A DNA stretch of 8,967 nucleotides from an uncultured Ruminococcus sp. GTDB lineage: Bacteria; Bacillota; Clostridia; Oscillospirales; Acutalibacteraceae. The first letter of the stretch is position 1; each line of letters opens with the position of its first letter. Made by a program: the position numbers and the translations under genes. Under the pieces are notes generated by a model that was given only the letters and a program-made list of their open reading frames with translations, did no database searches and had not been told where the DNA came from. Shown here piece by piece: positions 1 to 6,964 of the stretch. Location of the stretch: NCBI GenBank assembly GCA_902773265.1, contig CACYDZ010000170.1:1-8967 (forward strand), written 5' to 3'.

Positions 1-6
1 TACACG

Positions 7-645
7 ATGAAAAAAACGGCTTTATTAACAGCTTGTATGGTTGTTCTGGCATCGACTACACTGCTTATGTCAGGTTGTCATAAAGACGATACAAAGACTC
101 CTACCAATGCTACTGAGGCTTCTGCTACACCTATCGCTACTGTAGCTCCCACTAAAGCTACTTTGTCGCCGACTAAACCTGCTCCTACACAGCCGTCAGC
201 TACTCAGGCAGCTACTTTACCTACTGCACAATCCGCTACATTCAACACGCAGATTGCTACAGGTACTATGCCTGCTACTGTTCCTACGGGTACGGAGATA
301 ACCTCTCTTCCTGTTCCTACCAGTGCAAGCGGTTCTACGGTAAATACTGACCCCGATGCTACGGCTAACCCTTATGAACCCAGTACATATGCTCCTGTTC
401 CTAATGGCAGTGGTTTACAGGTTGATGAAAACGGTAACTATACTGTATCCGGTGTTGTTATTGGTTACGGTCCTAATACGGTTGTCGTTCAGGCAGGTGA
501 CGGTAATACATATGAATTTAATTATTCCGCTTACGGTTCTACCTCTTATGATGAACTCAACGATGGTATGTCTATTACAGTAGTGGCTGATGATGACCCC
601 AGTGGTGCCGGTGTACCTAACGCTACTCAGGTTTATTTGGGTTAA
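7..645 (+). CDS. Predicted secreted lipoprotein with Thr/Pro-rich linker
   Basis: The 212-residue product starts with a classical lipoprotein signal peptide: MKK, a hydrophobic stretch at about residues 4-21, then M-S-G-C with the lipidated cysteine at C24. This predicts export and anchoring to the outer face of the membrane. Residues about 30-130 are a low-complexity Thr/Pro/Ala/Ser linker of the kind that spans the cell wall and is often glycosylated. Residues about 137-212 form a compact region rich in Val, Tyr, Gly and Asn with alternating hydrophobic residues (TVSGVVIGYG, NTVVVQAGDG). It looks like a small beta domain, perhaps OB-like, but I cannot name a family. The ATG is chosen because the signal peptide begins there. 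Only six bases of upstream sequence are visible, so promoter and ribosome site are outside the window. The function is unknown; a substrate-binding or surface role is only a guess. Confidence 0.8.
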   Translation: MKKTALLTACMVVLASTTLLMSGCHKDDTKTPTNATEASATPIATVAPTKATLSPTKPAPTQPSATQAATLPTAQSATFNTQIATGTMPATVPTGTEITSLPVPTSASGSTVNTDPDATANPYEPSTYAPVPNGSGLQVDENGNYTVSGVVIGYGPNTVVVQAGDGNTYEFNYSAYGSTSYDELNDGMSITVVADDDPSGAGVPNATQVYLG

Positions 646-678
646 TTAATATCCGTAAACAAACTTTAAAACAAAAAC

Positions 679-716
679 GGCTGTTTTCTTGAGCATGGGA
701 AAACAGCCACTTTTTT
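679..716. terminator. Bidirectional intrinsic terminator between convergent genes
   Basis: A perfect 10-bp stem, GGCTGTTTTC (679-688) pairing with GAAAACAGCC (699-708), surrounds a 10-base loop. On the + strand it is followed by AC and six Ts (711-716), ending the lipoprotein transcript. On the - strand the hairpin is followed by GTTTTTGTTTT, so it can also end the leftward SWIM/membrane-protein transcript, whose last stop codon is at 729. Confidence 0.85.
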
Positions 717-728
717 ATATCCTGTTGT

Positions 729-929
729 TTATTTCTGCTTCTTGTTCTGCAATACAAACATTATCAGCCACACAACAACCCCGGTAGTAATCGGTATCAG
801 TAAATTGCTGGAAAAAACAAACTGATAGCCGTTTTTTGTGATAAATGTTTCTACAAGAAAATCAAACAGATTGTAAAAACCTACACACAATGCAATGTAA
901 AACACCAAGTACAATATCTTTTTTGCCAC
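729..929 (-). CDS. Small two-helix membrane protein (hypothetical)
   Basis: This 66-residue protein has two predicted membrane helices, at about residues 5-26 (ILYLVFYIALCVGFYNLF) and 43-60 (LLIPITTGVVVWLIMFVL). A short extracytoplasmic or cytoplasmic loop joins them, and the tail is basic (NKKQK). I recognise no named family. The start is GTG (927-929), supported by a strong AAAAGGAGAT ribosome site at 937-946. That site begins at the last base of the upstream SWIM gene's stop codon, so the two genes lie 16 bases apart and are almost certainly co-transcribed and possibly translationally coupled. The shared terminator lies 13 bases beyond its stop. The ribosome site, hydrophobic pattern and operon position argue that it is real despite its size. 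Confidence 0.7.
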   Translation of the reverse strand: MAKKILYLVFYIALCVGFYNLFDFLVETFITKNGYQFVFSSNLLIPITTGVVVWLIMFVLQNKKQK

Positions 930-945
930 TATAAATATCTCCTTT

Positions 946-2574
946 TCATGATAACAATTTGAGTTTTCTTAATTCGTCCATCATCGCACGACGATTTTTG
1001 TAAGTTACTTGCCAGTCATTCAGAATTTTTTCTACAACAGCTTCTCCGTTTTTCATGGCTTTCATTTTTATCAGCAATTCTCCCCAGTAACGGTAAGTCT
1101 GACGGTCAGCCGTATTTCTTGCTGATTCTGTCACATAATTTTCATAAGCTCTCAATATCTGTTCGGGATAGCGTTTTATCAACACTTCTTCATAAACTGT
1201 AATCATGCGGAAATTATTTTTGACTACAGCAATAAGTTCATCATACATCTTTTCTTCAAAATAAATCTCTGCTTTTCTGGCATTTGACCTCATGCGTTTC
1301 AGAATATCTGTTCGGATTTTGTTCCACTCTTCTTCGCTGTACAGTTTCTTTAAGGTACGGTAGTAATCTATCGTACTATATCCTTCATAATCAATCAGTT
1401 TCAAAAGCGTGTTTTTATACTTTTTATCATCACCGACTTTTCTGTATAAATCAACCAGTCTGGCATCATAATCATTCGCAAATAATCTGCCTTTCTGTTT
1501 TGCTGTTTCTTCATAAATCGCAATCGCTTTATCATACTTTTCTTCTTCGATATATGTTTTTGCCAGCCATTCCCTGATTTTTTCCACTTTCCAGTTCTGA
1601 TGACAATACTCCTCGATTTTGTCAAAATTATATCCTCTGCTGTACATAATCGCCAATTTTGTTTCCATCAGACATTCTCTCGTATAATCATAAGTGGTAT
1701 TTTTAATTTTTTCGTCAAGATAGTCCATCAGACCTGAAAAATAGCGTTCTTCATCAAAAGCATGACATAATAGGTCATGTGCCATATTTATCAGATTTCT
1801 TTCGTGACGACTGTCTGACGCCAGTATTTTCAGCCTGCCAAATAAAATATCTTTGGATTGGTCATCTGCTTTTCGTGGAATTTCGTCCCATAAATCCTGA
1901 AGCATATTAAAAAGTCCGTCAACCTGATATCCTTCTTCATCACAGTCCACACTTTCTGCCCTTTCAAATATATAACACATTAAATCAAAGGCTTCTATAT
2001 ATTCTCCATTGTCTATCATGGTTTCTATTACCGGTTCATATCCGTCCAACAGTTCATCAATCATTTCGCCCATGTCACCATAACTGATATAACCATATCT
2101 GTCCATATGACTTTCTATGATGACATCAATCTCTTTTTGATAGTTTCTTTCACCGGCATTTTTATTTATCGACATTGTGGATTTGACAAATTTCATGAAA
2201 AGAGAATAATCATTCTTAAAAAGCTCCGTCAGAAAAGTTTTTACTGTTGTTTCGTCTGCCTGACGGACAATGGCTTCTATACTGTATTCGCCGGAACCGG
2301 CTTGTGTTTCTTTTTTACCGTCATCTTCCCACGCAAAAAGTACCGCCGCCATATGTTTACAGTTTCCCCAATCATACGCATACGGACAATCACAATCCAT
2401 TTCTGTGATTTCATCGCCGTCAATATGGATTTCTACATCGTAATCTTCACTGCCACTCACTATCGCATGAATAACTCCGTTTTTGTAGGAATATTTTGTC
2501 ACATTACCGCAGTGATAATAATTTTTGCCTCTTTGTAAAATTTTATCGTCAAAATAATCTCGCCAATTACTCAT
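946..2574 (-). CDS. SWIM zinc-finger protein with helical repeat C-terminus
   Basis: This 542-residue protein carries an N-terminal SWIM zinc finger. The ligands fit C-x-C-x(n)-C-x-H: C61, C63, C72 and H74 (CDCPYAYDWGNCKH). They follow a basic or aromatic segment typical of SWIM proteins (residues 1-60, with RGKNYY). SWIM fingers are known to bind DNA or protein; in Firmicutes they occur alone or beside SNF2-type helicases, and no helicase is visible here. Residues about 100-542 appear all alpha-helical, with a clear TPR-like hairpin near 332-360 (AKTYIEEEKYDKAIAIYEE) and similar units after it, suggesting a protein-interaction scaffold. The ATG at 2572-2574 is preceded by GGGAGGA (2581-2587). 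It is the first gene of a two-gene unit with the small membrane protein. The protein contains no recognisable enzyme motif, so its cellular role is unknown. Confidence 0.85.
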   Translation of the reverse strand: MSNWRDYFDDKILQRGKNYYHCGNVTKYSYKNGVIHAIVSGSEDYDVEIHIDGDEITEMDCDCPYAYDWGNCKHMAAVLFAWEDDGKKETQAGSGEYSIEAIVRQADETTVKTFLTELFKNDYSLFMKFVKSTMSINKNAGERNYQKEIDVIIESHMDRYGYISYGDMGEMIDELLDGYEPVIETMIDNGEYIEAFDLMCYIFERAESVDCDEEGYQVDGLFNMLQDLWDEIPRKADDQSKDILFGRLKILASDSRHERNLINMAHDLLCHAFDEERYFSGLMDYLDEKIKNTTYDYTRECLMETKLAIMYSRGYNFDKIEEYCHQNWKVEKIREWLAKTYIEEEKYDKAIAIYEETAKQKGRLFANDYDARLVDLYRKVGDDKKYKNTLLKLIDYEGYSTIDYYRTLKKLYSEEEWNKIRTDILKRMRSNARKAEIYFEEKMYDELIAVVKNNFRMITVYEEVLIKRYPEQILRAYENYVTESARNTADRQTYRYWGELLIKMKAMKNGEAVVEKILNDWQVTYKNRRAMMDELRKLKLLS

Positions 2575-2598
2575 GGAAATTCCTCCCTTTGTTACGAT

Positions 2599-2627
2599 AT
2601 TGTAATATAAAAAAGATATTCTGACAA
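2599..2627 (-). promoter_or_regulatory. Sigma-A-type promoter of the SWIM gene
   Basis: Read leftward, the -35 is TTGTCA (2622-2627), the spacer is exactly 17 bases, and the -10 is TACAAT (2599-2604). Each box matches consensus at 5 of 6. The -10 ends 11 bases before the ribosome site of the SWIM gene, so the mRNA leader would be only about 20 bases. This is read from sequence and not measured. Confidence 0.65.
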
Positions 2628-2662
2628 GCCTTTGGTAAGAAAATTAATTTGGGTGAATATGT

Positions 2663-2781
2663 CAAAATCTGCTGTCGCAGATTTTGTTTGGTTTTTAGCC
2701 GATTAAAGGGCTGTCGCCCTTTAAAATCCCGCTAAGGGGCTTTGCCCCTTAACCCCACCACTTTTGAAAAAGTGGACAAAA
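2663..2781 (-). repeat. Intergenic block of four consecutive hairpins (repeat copy A)
   Basis: Four perfect short hairpins follow one another in the gap between the phosphatidyltransferase and SWIM genes. First: CAAAATCTGC/GCAGATTTTG (2663-2686, 10 bp, loop TGTC). Second: TTAAAGGGC/GCCCTTTAA (2703-2724, 9 bp, the same TGTC loop). Third: TAAGGGGC/GCCCCTTA (2733-2751, 8 bp, loop TTT). Fourth: CCACTTTT/AAAAGTGG (2758-2775, two-base loop). No gene fits here. The part from 2746 to 2781, read on the minus strand, matches the sequence at 8364-8403, so this is a dispersed repeat family. It lies just 3' of the leftward phosphatidyltransferase gene and may end or protect that transcript, although no classical T-tailed terminator is seen. 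Confidence 0.75.
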
Positions 2782-2825
2782 CTTTTAATTGTGTAAGCCA
2801 ACACTGAGCAAAACTAAAGGCTTTT

Positions 2826-3323
2826 CTACAAGTTTTTTGTCTTTAAATGCCTAATATTATAACCCTCCTGAATAGCTGCAAAAGTTGCTATAGCACATAC
2901 GATTGCTACACTGTAATGTAAATCTATAATGCTTACTGTTAAAGGCAAAATAAATAATAACCCACCTGTTATCTTATTCATTATTGAATGGACTGTCACA
3001 AATCTTTTCTGTACACCAAACCCGGATATGATATTTATTATTTTAATCACTGTAATGATTCCAATCCAGATATACATCCAACTTTCAATAGCTAATATCG
3101 GCAGCAGCTTAATTGTGCAGACCACTACAAGAATAAAATCAGCAACTGTATCCAACTTAGAACCAAATTCACTGACAGTACCTGTTTTTCTTGCTACGGT
3201 TCCATCAATCATATCTGAAAAGCCAGACAAAATATACAATGTATAAAAAGAAATCGAGAAAACAGGACACAGCAACAATGCAAAGGAACATATTATCCTA
3301 AGACCGGTTATAACATTTGCCAT
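2826..3323 (-). CDS. CDP-alcohol phosphatidyltransferase family protein
   Basis: The product joins an alcohol such as glycerol-3-phosphate, serine or inositol phosphate to CDP-diacylglycerol, releasing CMP, to make membrane phospholipids. The full family signature is present: D37, D40-G41, A44-R45, G54, D58 and D62. It spells D-x2-D-G-x2-A-R-x8-G-x3-D-x3-D, whose aspartates hold the metal ions and CDP group. The 165-residue protein is hydrophobic, with about five or six membrane segments (near 8-33, 63-76, 83-101, 117-133 and 138-150). It is somewhat short for the family. The substrate cannot be told from motifs; a PgsA-like phosphatidylglycerophosphate synthase is one option. The ATG at 3321-3323 has AGGAG (3331-3335) seven bases upstream. 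It is divergent from the str operon and has its own promoter. Confidence 0.85.
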   Translation of the reverse strand: MANVITGLRIICSFALLLCPVFSISFYTLYILSGFSDMIDGTVARKTGTVSEFGSKLDTVADFILVVVCTIKLLPILAIESWMYIWIGIITVIKIINIISGFGVQKRFVTVHSIMNKITGGLLFILPLTVSIIDLHYSVAIVCAIATFAAIQEGYNIRHLKTKNL

Positions 3324-3367
3324 ATCCTCACTCCTAGCGTGATATCTAATCTACATCCTAAACCCTC

Positions 3368-3384
3368 TTGTAACTTTGTTACAA
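3368..3384. promoter_or_regulatory. Candidate operator palindrome at phosphatidyltransferase start site
   Basis: A perfect inverted repeat, TTGTAAC-TTT-GTTACAA, lies immediately downstream of the leftward -10 box (sharing one base with it) and covers the predicted transcription start near 3377. This is a typical place for a dimeric repressor to bind. No regulator gene is in the window, so the binding protein is unknown. The symmetry is seen; the operator role is inferred. Confidence 0.4.
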
Positions 3385-3412
3385 TCATACCATAAATTTT
3401 ATTAAAATTCAA
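3384..3412 (-). promoter_or_regulatory. Promoter of the phosphatidyltransferase gene
   Basis: Read leftward, the -35 TTGAAT (3407-3412) and -10 TATGAT (3384-3389) are separated by 17 bases. A TG dinucleotide one base before the -10 makes it an extended -10 promoter. The predicted leader is about 50 bases, to the ATG at 3323. Confidence 0.6.
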
Positions 3413-3527
3413 CGAAAAGCAGAAAACAAAAAGTCGGAAATCAATCTCTCTGTACGAAAGTTTTAATATAGTCATTTGTCGAGATGACATTAGTTTCCGA
3501 AGAAGTCTAAAAAATAAAAAATTAGGG

Positions 3528-3557
3528 TTGACAAAATCCCTTTATTTGTGTTATGAT
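3528..3557 (+). promoter_or_regulatory. Main promoter of the str operon
   Basis: The -35 is a perfect TTGACA (3528-3533) and the -10 is TATGAT (3552-3557), with an 18-base spacer and an extended TGT before the -10. The flanking DNA is AT-rich (3510-3524 is nearly all A and T). It is the best + strand promoter in this 397-base gap and places transcript start near 3564. Confidence 0.7.
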
Positions 3558-3563
3558 ATAAAA

Positions 3564-3720
3564 CTGTCGGGAAGTGTAACTTTTGGCTAAATATGTATTT
3601 TCAAAAATGGATATAATAGACAAAAAGTATTGCTTTTCGGAATAATTACGGTTAATCGTGTCAATAATACAGATGGCACATTAACATACACTGATGACTT
3701 TTGCGGAAAGGAGGAAAAAT
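3564..3720 (+). promoter_or_regulatory. Long 5' leader of rpsL
   Basis: About 155 untranslated bases separate the predicted start site from rpsL, long for a Shine-Dalgarno-led gene. The first 21 bases contain CTGTCGG and ACTTTT in the same order as the start of the rpsL-rpsG gap (4142-4156). The leader ends with the strong ribosome site AAAGGAGG (3707-3714), six bases before the ATG. I see no T-tailed attenuator and no known riboswitch motif. A control role, for example by a ribosomal protein, is inference. Confidence 0.35.
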
Positions 3721-4140
3721 ATGCCTACATTTAACCAGTTGGTAAGAAAAGGTCGTGAAGTCAGCGAAAAGAAAGCTAAAGCTCCTGCACTCTTAAAGGG
3801 CTGGAACTCTAAGAAAAGAGTAGCTATCGACCAGAGTTCACCACAAAAAAGAGGCGTTTGTACGGCAGTAAAAACAGCTACACCGAAAAAACCTAACTCA
3901 GCTCTCAGAAAAATTGCCAGAGTAAGACTTTCCAACGGTATCGAAGTAACTTCTTATATTCCCGGTATCGGTCACAACTTACAGGAACACAGTGTCGTTC
4001 TTATTCGTGGCGGAAGAGTTAAGGATATTCCCGGTGTGCGTTACCACATCGTCAGAGGTACACTCGATGCACAGGGTGTTGCCAAAAGAATGCAGTCCCG
4101 TTCCAAATACGGTGCTAAGCGTCCTAAGGCAGGTAAATAA
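3721..4140 (+). CDS. rpsL: 30S ribosomal protein S12
   Basis: S12 sits at the decoding centre of the 30S subunit and controls accuracy of tRNA selection. The 139-residue product has the conserved core [11 protein letters not shown] (54-64), [15 protein letters not shown] and KDIPGVRYH. Residues about 24-42 carry the longer segment (KGWNSKKRV) found in Firmicutes S12 and absent from the 124-residue E. coli protein. The two lysines linked to streptomycin resistance are intact: K56 (E. coli K42) and K101 (E. coli K87), so this allele should be streptomycin-sensitive as far as S12 goes. D102 matches the aspartate that RimO methylthiolates in E. coli. The frame is open up to an ATG at 3694, but the ribosome site AAAGGAGG lies between that ATG and 3721. 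[11 protein letters not shown] is also the family N-terminus, so 3721 is the start. It is the first gene of the str operon. Confidence 0.98.
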   Translation: MPTFNQLVRKGREVSEKKAKAPALLKGWNSKKRVAIDQSSPQKRGVCTAVKTATPKKPNSALRKIARVRLSNGIEVTSYIPGIGHNLQEHSVVLIRGGRVKDIPGVRYHIVRGTLDAQGVAKRMQSRSKYGAKRPKAGK

Positions 4141-4329
4141 TCTGTCGGAAACTTTTCAGAAATCTTACTGAAACCACAAAGCTAAGACAACTTAAGATTA
4201 ATTCAGTACAATACAGATGTGCTTTTATATATAGTTTAAAAATGCCTCTGTGTTGGCAGACGGAAGGTTGTCAGAATACTTTCGAGTACCTATGAATTCA
4301 GTTGAAAATTTACGAAGGAGGGAAGTAAA
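4141..4329 (+). promoter_or_regulatory. rpsL-rpsG intercistronic region with hairpins
   Basis: This 189-base gap holds no gene. It contains a 6-bp hairpin just after rpsL, TTTCAG/CTGAAA (4154-4173). A second hairpin has a single bulged C: CCTCTG pairs with CAGA-C-GG (4245-4263). A third, short stem, TACT-TTCG-AGTA, lies near 4277-4288. In E. coli the corresponding S12-S7 gap binds S7, which represses its own operon. Whether this gap does the same is inference, since the structures are not obviously the E. coli ones. It ends in the AAGGAGG ribosome site of rpsG. Confidence 0.35.
4184..4212 (+). promoter_or_regulatory. Possible internal promoter for rpsG-fusA
   Basis: AAGACA (4184-4189, 4 of 6 to TTGACA) and TACAAT (4207-4212, 5 of 6 to TATAAT) have the ideal 17-base spacing within an AT-rich gap. 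The -35 is weak. If active it would start transcription near 4219 and leave a leader of about 110 bases before rpsG. Confidence 0.3.
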
Positions 4330-4800
4330 ATGCCAAGAAGAGGTTCAGTTGCAAAGCGTGATGTTTTGCCTGACCCGCTGTACAATTCAAAACTGGTTAC
4401 CCGTCTTATCAACAACATTATGTATGATGGTAAAAAAGGTGTAGCTCAGAAGATTGTATACGGTGCATTCGACATCATCAGAGAAAAAACAGGAAAAGAA
4501 CCGCTTGAAGTCTTTGAACAGGCTATGGAAAATGTTATGCCCGTTCTGGAAGTAAAAGCTAGGCGTGTCGGCGGTGCGACATATCAGGTGCCTATGGAAG
4601 TTCGTCCTGAAAGAAGACAGACTTTGGGTCTGCGTTGGCTTTCCAATTATTCCAGAAGCCGTTCGGAAAGAACTATGAAAGAAAGACTTGCTGCCGAAAT
4701 CCTTGATGCTATAAATGGTGTTGGTGGTGCTGCCAAGAAGCGTGATGAAACACACAGAATGGCAGAAGCTAACAAGGCTTTTGCCCACTACAGATGGTAA
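4330..4800 (+). CDS. rpsG: 30S ribosomal protein S7
   Basis: S7 starts assembly of the 30S head by binding the 3' domain of 16S rRNA, and lies by the tRNA exit site. The 156-residue product has the usual bacterial length. Family signatures include [16 protein letters not shown] at the N-terminus, [11 protein letters not shown], the rRNA-contacting hairpin [15 protein letters not shown] (residues about 78-92), [11 protein letters not shown], and a basic C-terminal helix ending [15 protein letters not shown]. The ATG is placed by the strong AAGGAGG (4315-4321) eight bases upstream. It lies 189 bases after rpsL but only 21 bases before fusA, so it is clearly co-transcribed with EF-G. Confidence 0.98.
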   Translation: MPRRGSVAKRDVLPDPLYNSKLVTRLINNIMYDGKKGVAQKIVYGAFDIIREKTGKEPLEVFEQAMENVMPVLEVKARRVGGATYQVPMEVRPERRQTLGLRWLSNYSRSRSERTMKERLAAEILDAINGVGGAAKKRDETHRMAEANKAFAHYRW

Positions 4801-4821
4801 TCATTTAAGGAGAAAGATATT

Positions 4822-6918
4822 ATGGCTAGAAAAGTATCTCTTGAACAAACAAGAAATATCGGTATCATGGCTCACATTGATGCCGGTAAAACAACCACAA
4901 CAGAGCGTATCCTGTTCTATACAGGTATCAACCATAAGATTGGCGAAACCCATGACGGCGGTGCTACTATGGACTGGATGGCACAGGAAAAAGAGAGAGG
5001 TATTACCATTACATCTGCGGCTACTACTTGTTTCTGGAAAGACAGACAGGGCAAGCAAGTCAGAATCAACATCATCGACACTCCCGGACATGTTGACTTC
5101 ACGGTTGAAGTTGAGCGTTCATTGAGAGTTCTGGACGGGTCTGTTACCGTACTTTGTGCTAAGGGCGGTGTTGAACCCCAGTCTGAAACCGTATGGCGTC
5201 AGGCTGACAACTATAAAGTTCCCAGAATGGTTTATGTCAATAAAATGGACATCATGGGTGCAGACTTCTACAGAGTTGTACAGATGATGAAAGACAGATT
5301 GAAATGTAATGCTCTCCCTATTCAGCTACCTATCGGTGCTGAAGATGAGTTCAGAGGCATTATTGACCTGATTAAAATGAAAGCGGAGGTCTATTATGAT
5401 GACCTCGGCAAAGATGTCAGAGAAGAAGAAATCCCCGAAGATATGCTGGAAATCGCTGAACAGTATCATGATGAACTTATCGAAAAAGTTGCTGAACTTG
5501 ACGATGACCTCATGGAAAAATATTTCGGCGGTGAGGAAATTACGGAAGATGAACTGCGTGCTCAAATCCGTAAATCCACTATCGCTAACGAAGTTGTTCC
5601 CGTAACCTGCGGTACTTCCTACCGTAATAAGGGTGTTCAGCTTCTGCTTGACGCTATCGTGGATTATATGCCCGCTCCTACTGACATTCCTGCTATCAAC
5701 GGTGTAAACCCTGATACAGATGAAGAAACCTGCCGTCACGCTTCCGACAGCGAACCGTTCTCTGCTTTAGCATTCAAAATTGCTACAGACCCGTTCGTTG
5801 GTAAACTCTGTTTCTTCAGAGTATATTCCGGCAGCGTAAATGCCGGTACAACCGTTTACAACTCTACTAAAGATAAAAATGAGCGTATCGGTCGTATCGT
5901 ACAGATGCACGCTAACGCCAGAACGGATTTGGAAACCTGCTATTCGGGTGATATTGCGGCGGCTATCGGTCTGAAATTCACTACAACGGGTGATACCCTT
6001 TGTGATGAAAAATATCCTGTTATCCTTGAATCTATGGAATTCCCTGACCCCGTTATCCGTGTTGCTATCGAACCGAAAACGAAAGCCGGTCAGGAAAAAA
6101 TGGGTATCGCTCTGGCTAAACTTGCTGAAGAAGACCCTACTTTCAAGGCTTATACAGATGAAGAAACCGGTCAGACAATTATTGCCGGTATGGGTGAATT
6201 ACACCTCGAAATCATTGTTGACCGTCTATTAAGAGAATTTAAAGTTGAGGCTAACATCGGTACTCCTCAGGTTGCTTACAAAGAAACCATTCGTGGCGAG
6301 GCTAATGTTGACCAGAAATATGCAAGACAGTCCGGCGGTAAAGGTCAGTATGGTCATGTCAAAATCAAACTTGAACCTAATCCCGGCAAGGGTTACGAAT
6401 TTATCAATAATGTTGTCGGCGGTGCTATTCCTAAGGAATATATCCCCGCTGTTGATGCCGGTATTCAGGGTGCTATGCTTAGCGGTGTTCTTGCAGGCTA
6501 CAATGTTGTTGACTGTAAAGTTACCCTCTACGACGGTTCCTACCACGAAGTTGACTCGTCAGAAATGGCGTTCAAAATCGCAGGTTCTATGGCTTTCAAA
6601 GAGGCTATGAAAAAGGCCAGTCCTGTTCTCATGGAACCTATCATGAAAGTTTCCGTTATCGTTCCTGAAGAATATATGGGCGATGTTATCGGCGATTTAA
6701 ATTCCCGTCGTGGTATGATTCAGGGTATGGAAGCCGAAAACGGTGCAGAGAGAATTAATGCTCATGTTCCTCTCTCCGAAATGTTCGGTTATGCAACAGA
6801 TATGCGTTCCAATACACAGGGTCGTGGACAGTATGTTATGGAACCCAGTCACTATGCTGAAGTTCCTAAGTCTGTTGCTGAAGAAATCATGTCCAAGCGT
6901 TCCAAAAAGGAAGAATGA
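4822..6918 (+). CDS. fusA: Translation elongation factor G (EF-G)
   Basis: This cytoplasmic GTPase drives translocation of tRNA and mRNA after each peptide bond and also helps recycle ribosomes. The 698-residue length is normal. GTPase motifs are complete: G1 AHIDAGKTT (17-25), G2 ERGITIT (58-64), G3 DTPGH (86-90, with catalytic H90), G4 NKMD (140-143) and a G5-type loop near 262-271. Downstream, GMGELHLEI marks domain [17 protein letters not shown] and [16 protein letters not shown] mark domain IV, which enters the decoding site. [21 protein letters not shown] sequence near the end marks domain V. It reads as the standard EF-G, not a tetracycline-protection or EF-G2 paralogue. AAGGAG (4807-4812) lies nine bases before the ATG, and rpsG ends 21 bases upstream. 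Codons strongly favour T-ending forms (GCT, GTT, GGT), typical of a highly expressed gene. Confidence 0.98.
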   Translation: MARKVSLEQTRNIGIMAHIDAGKTTTTERILFYTGINHKIGETHDGGATMDWMAQEKERGITITSAATTCFWKDRQGKQVRINIIDTPGHVDFTVEVERSLRVLDGSVTVLCAKGGVEPQSETVWRQADNYKVPRMVYVNKMDIMGADFYRVVQMMKDRLKCNALPIQLPIGAEDEFRGIIDLIKMKAEVYYDDLGKDVREEEIPEDMLEIAEQYHDELIEKVAELDDDLMEKYFGGEEITEDELRAQIRKSTIANEVVPVTCGTSYRNKGVQLLLDAIVDYMPAPTDIPAINGVNPDTDEETCRHASDSEPFSALAFKIATDPFVGKLCFFRVYSGSVNAGTTVYNSTKDKNERIGRIVQMHANARTDLETCYSGDIAAAIGLKFTTTGDTLCDEKYPVILESMEFPDPVIRVAIEPKTKAGQEKMGIALAKLAEEDPTFKAYTDEETGQTIIAGMGELHLEIIVDRLLREFKVEANIGTPQVAYKETIRGEANVDQKYARQSGGKGQYGHVKIKLEPNPGKGYEFINNVVGGAIPKEYIPAVDAGIQGAMLSGVLAGYNVVDCKVTLYDGSYHEVDSSEMAFKIAGSMAFKEAMKKASPVLMEPIMKVSVIVPEEYMGDVIGDLNSRRGMIQGMEAENGAERINAHVPLSEMFGYATDMRSNTQGRGQYVMEPSHYAEVPKSVAEEIMSKRSKKEE

Positions 6919-6964
6919 TTTTTTCTTTATACTATAAGTTTACAAAAATTTAATGATAAATTTG

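Noticed and set aside
2107..2538. 143-codon + strand frame
   Set aside because: It lies wholly antisense to the SWIM gene, is rich in Phe/Ile/Thr as expected of a mirror frame, and has no motif.
2663..2781. CRISPR array
   Set aside because: The units are adjacent hairpins with different stem sequences, not identical repeats with spacers, and no cas gene is present.
3308..3490. 60-codon minus-strand frame upstream of the phosphatidyltransferase
   Set aside because: It overlaps the start of the recognised gene and covers its promoter and palindrome; it has no ribosome site or family features.
3612..3617. Perfect TATAAT in the rpsL leader
   Set aside because: There is no acceptable -35 at 16-18 bases upstream and no proper extended TGn, so a second str promoter there is not supported.
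3694..3720. In-frame upstream ATG extending S12 by nine residues
   Set aside because: The rpsL ribosome site AAAGGAGG lies within this stretch, no ribosome site precedes 3694, and S12 proteins begin MPTxNQL.
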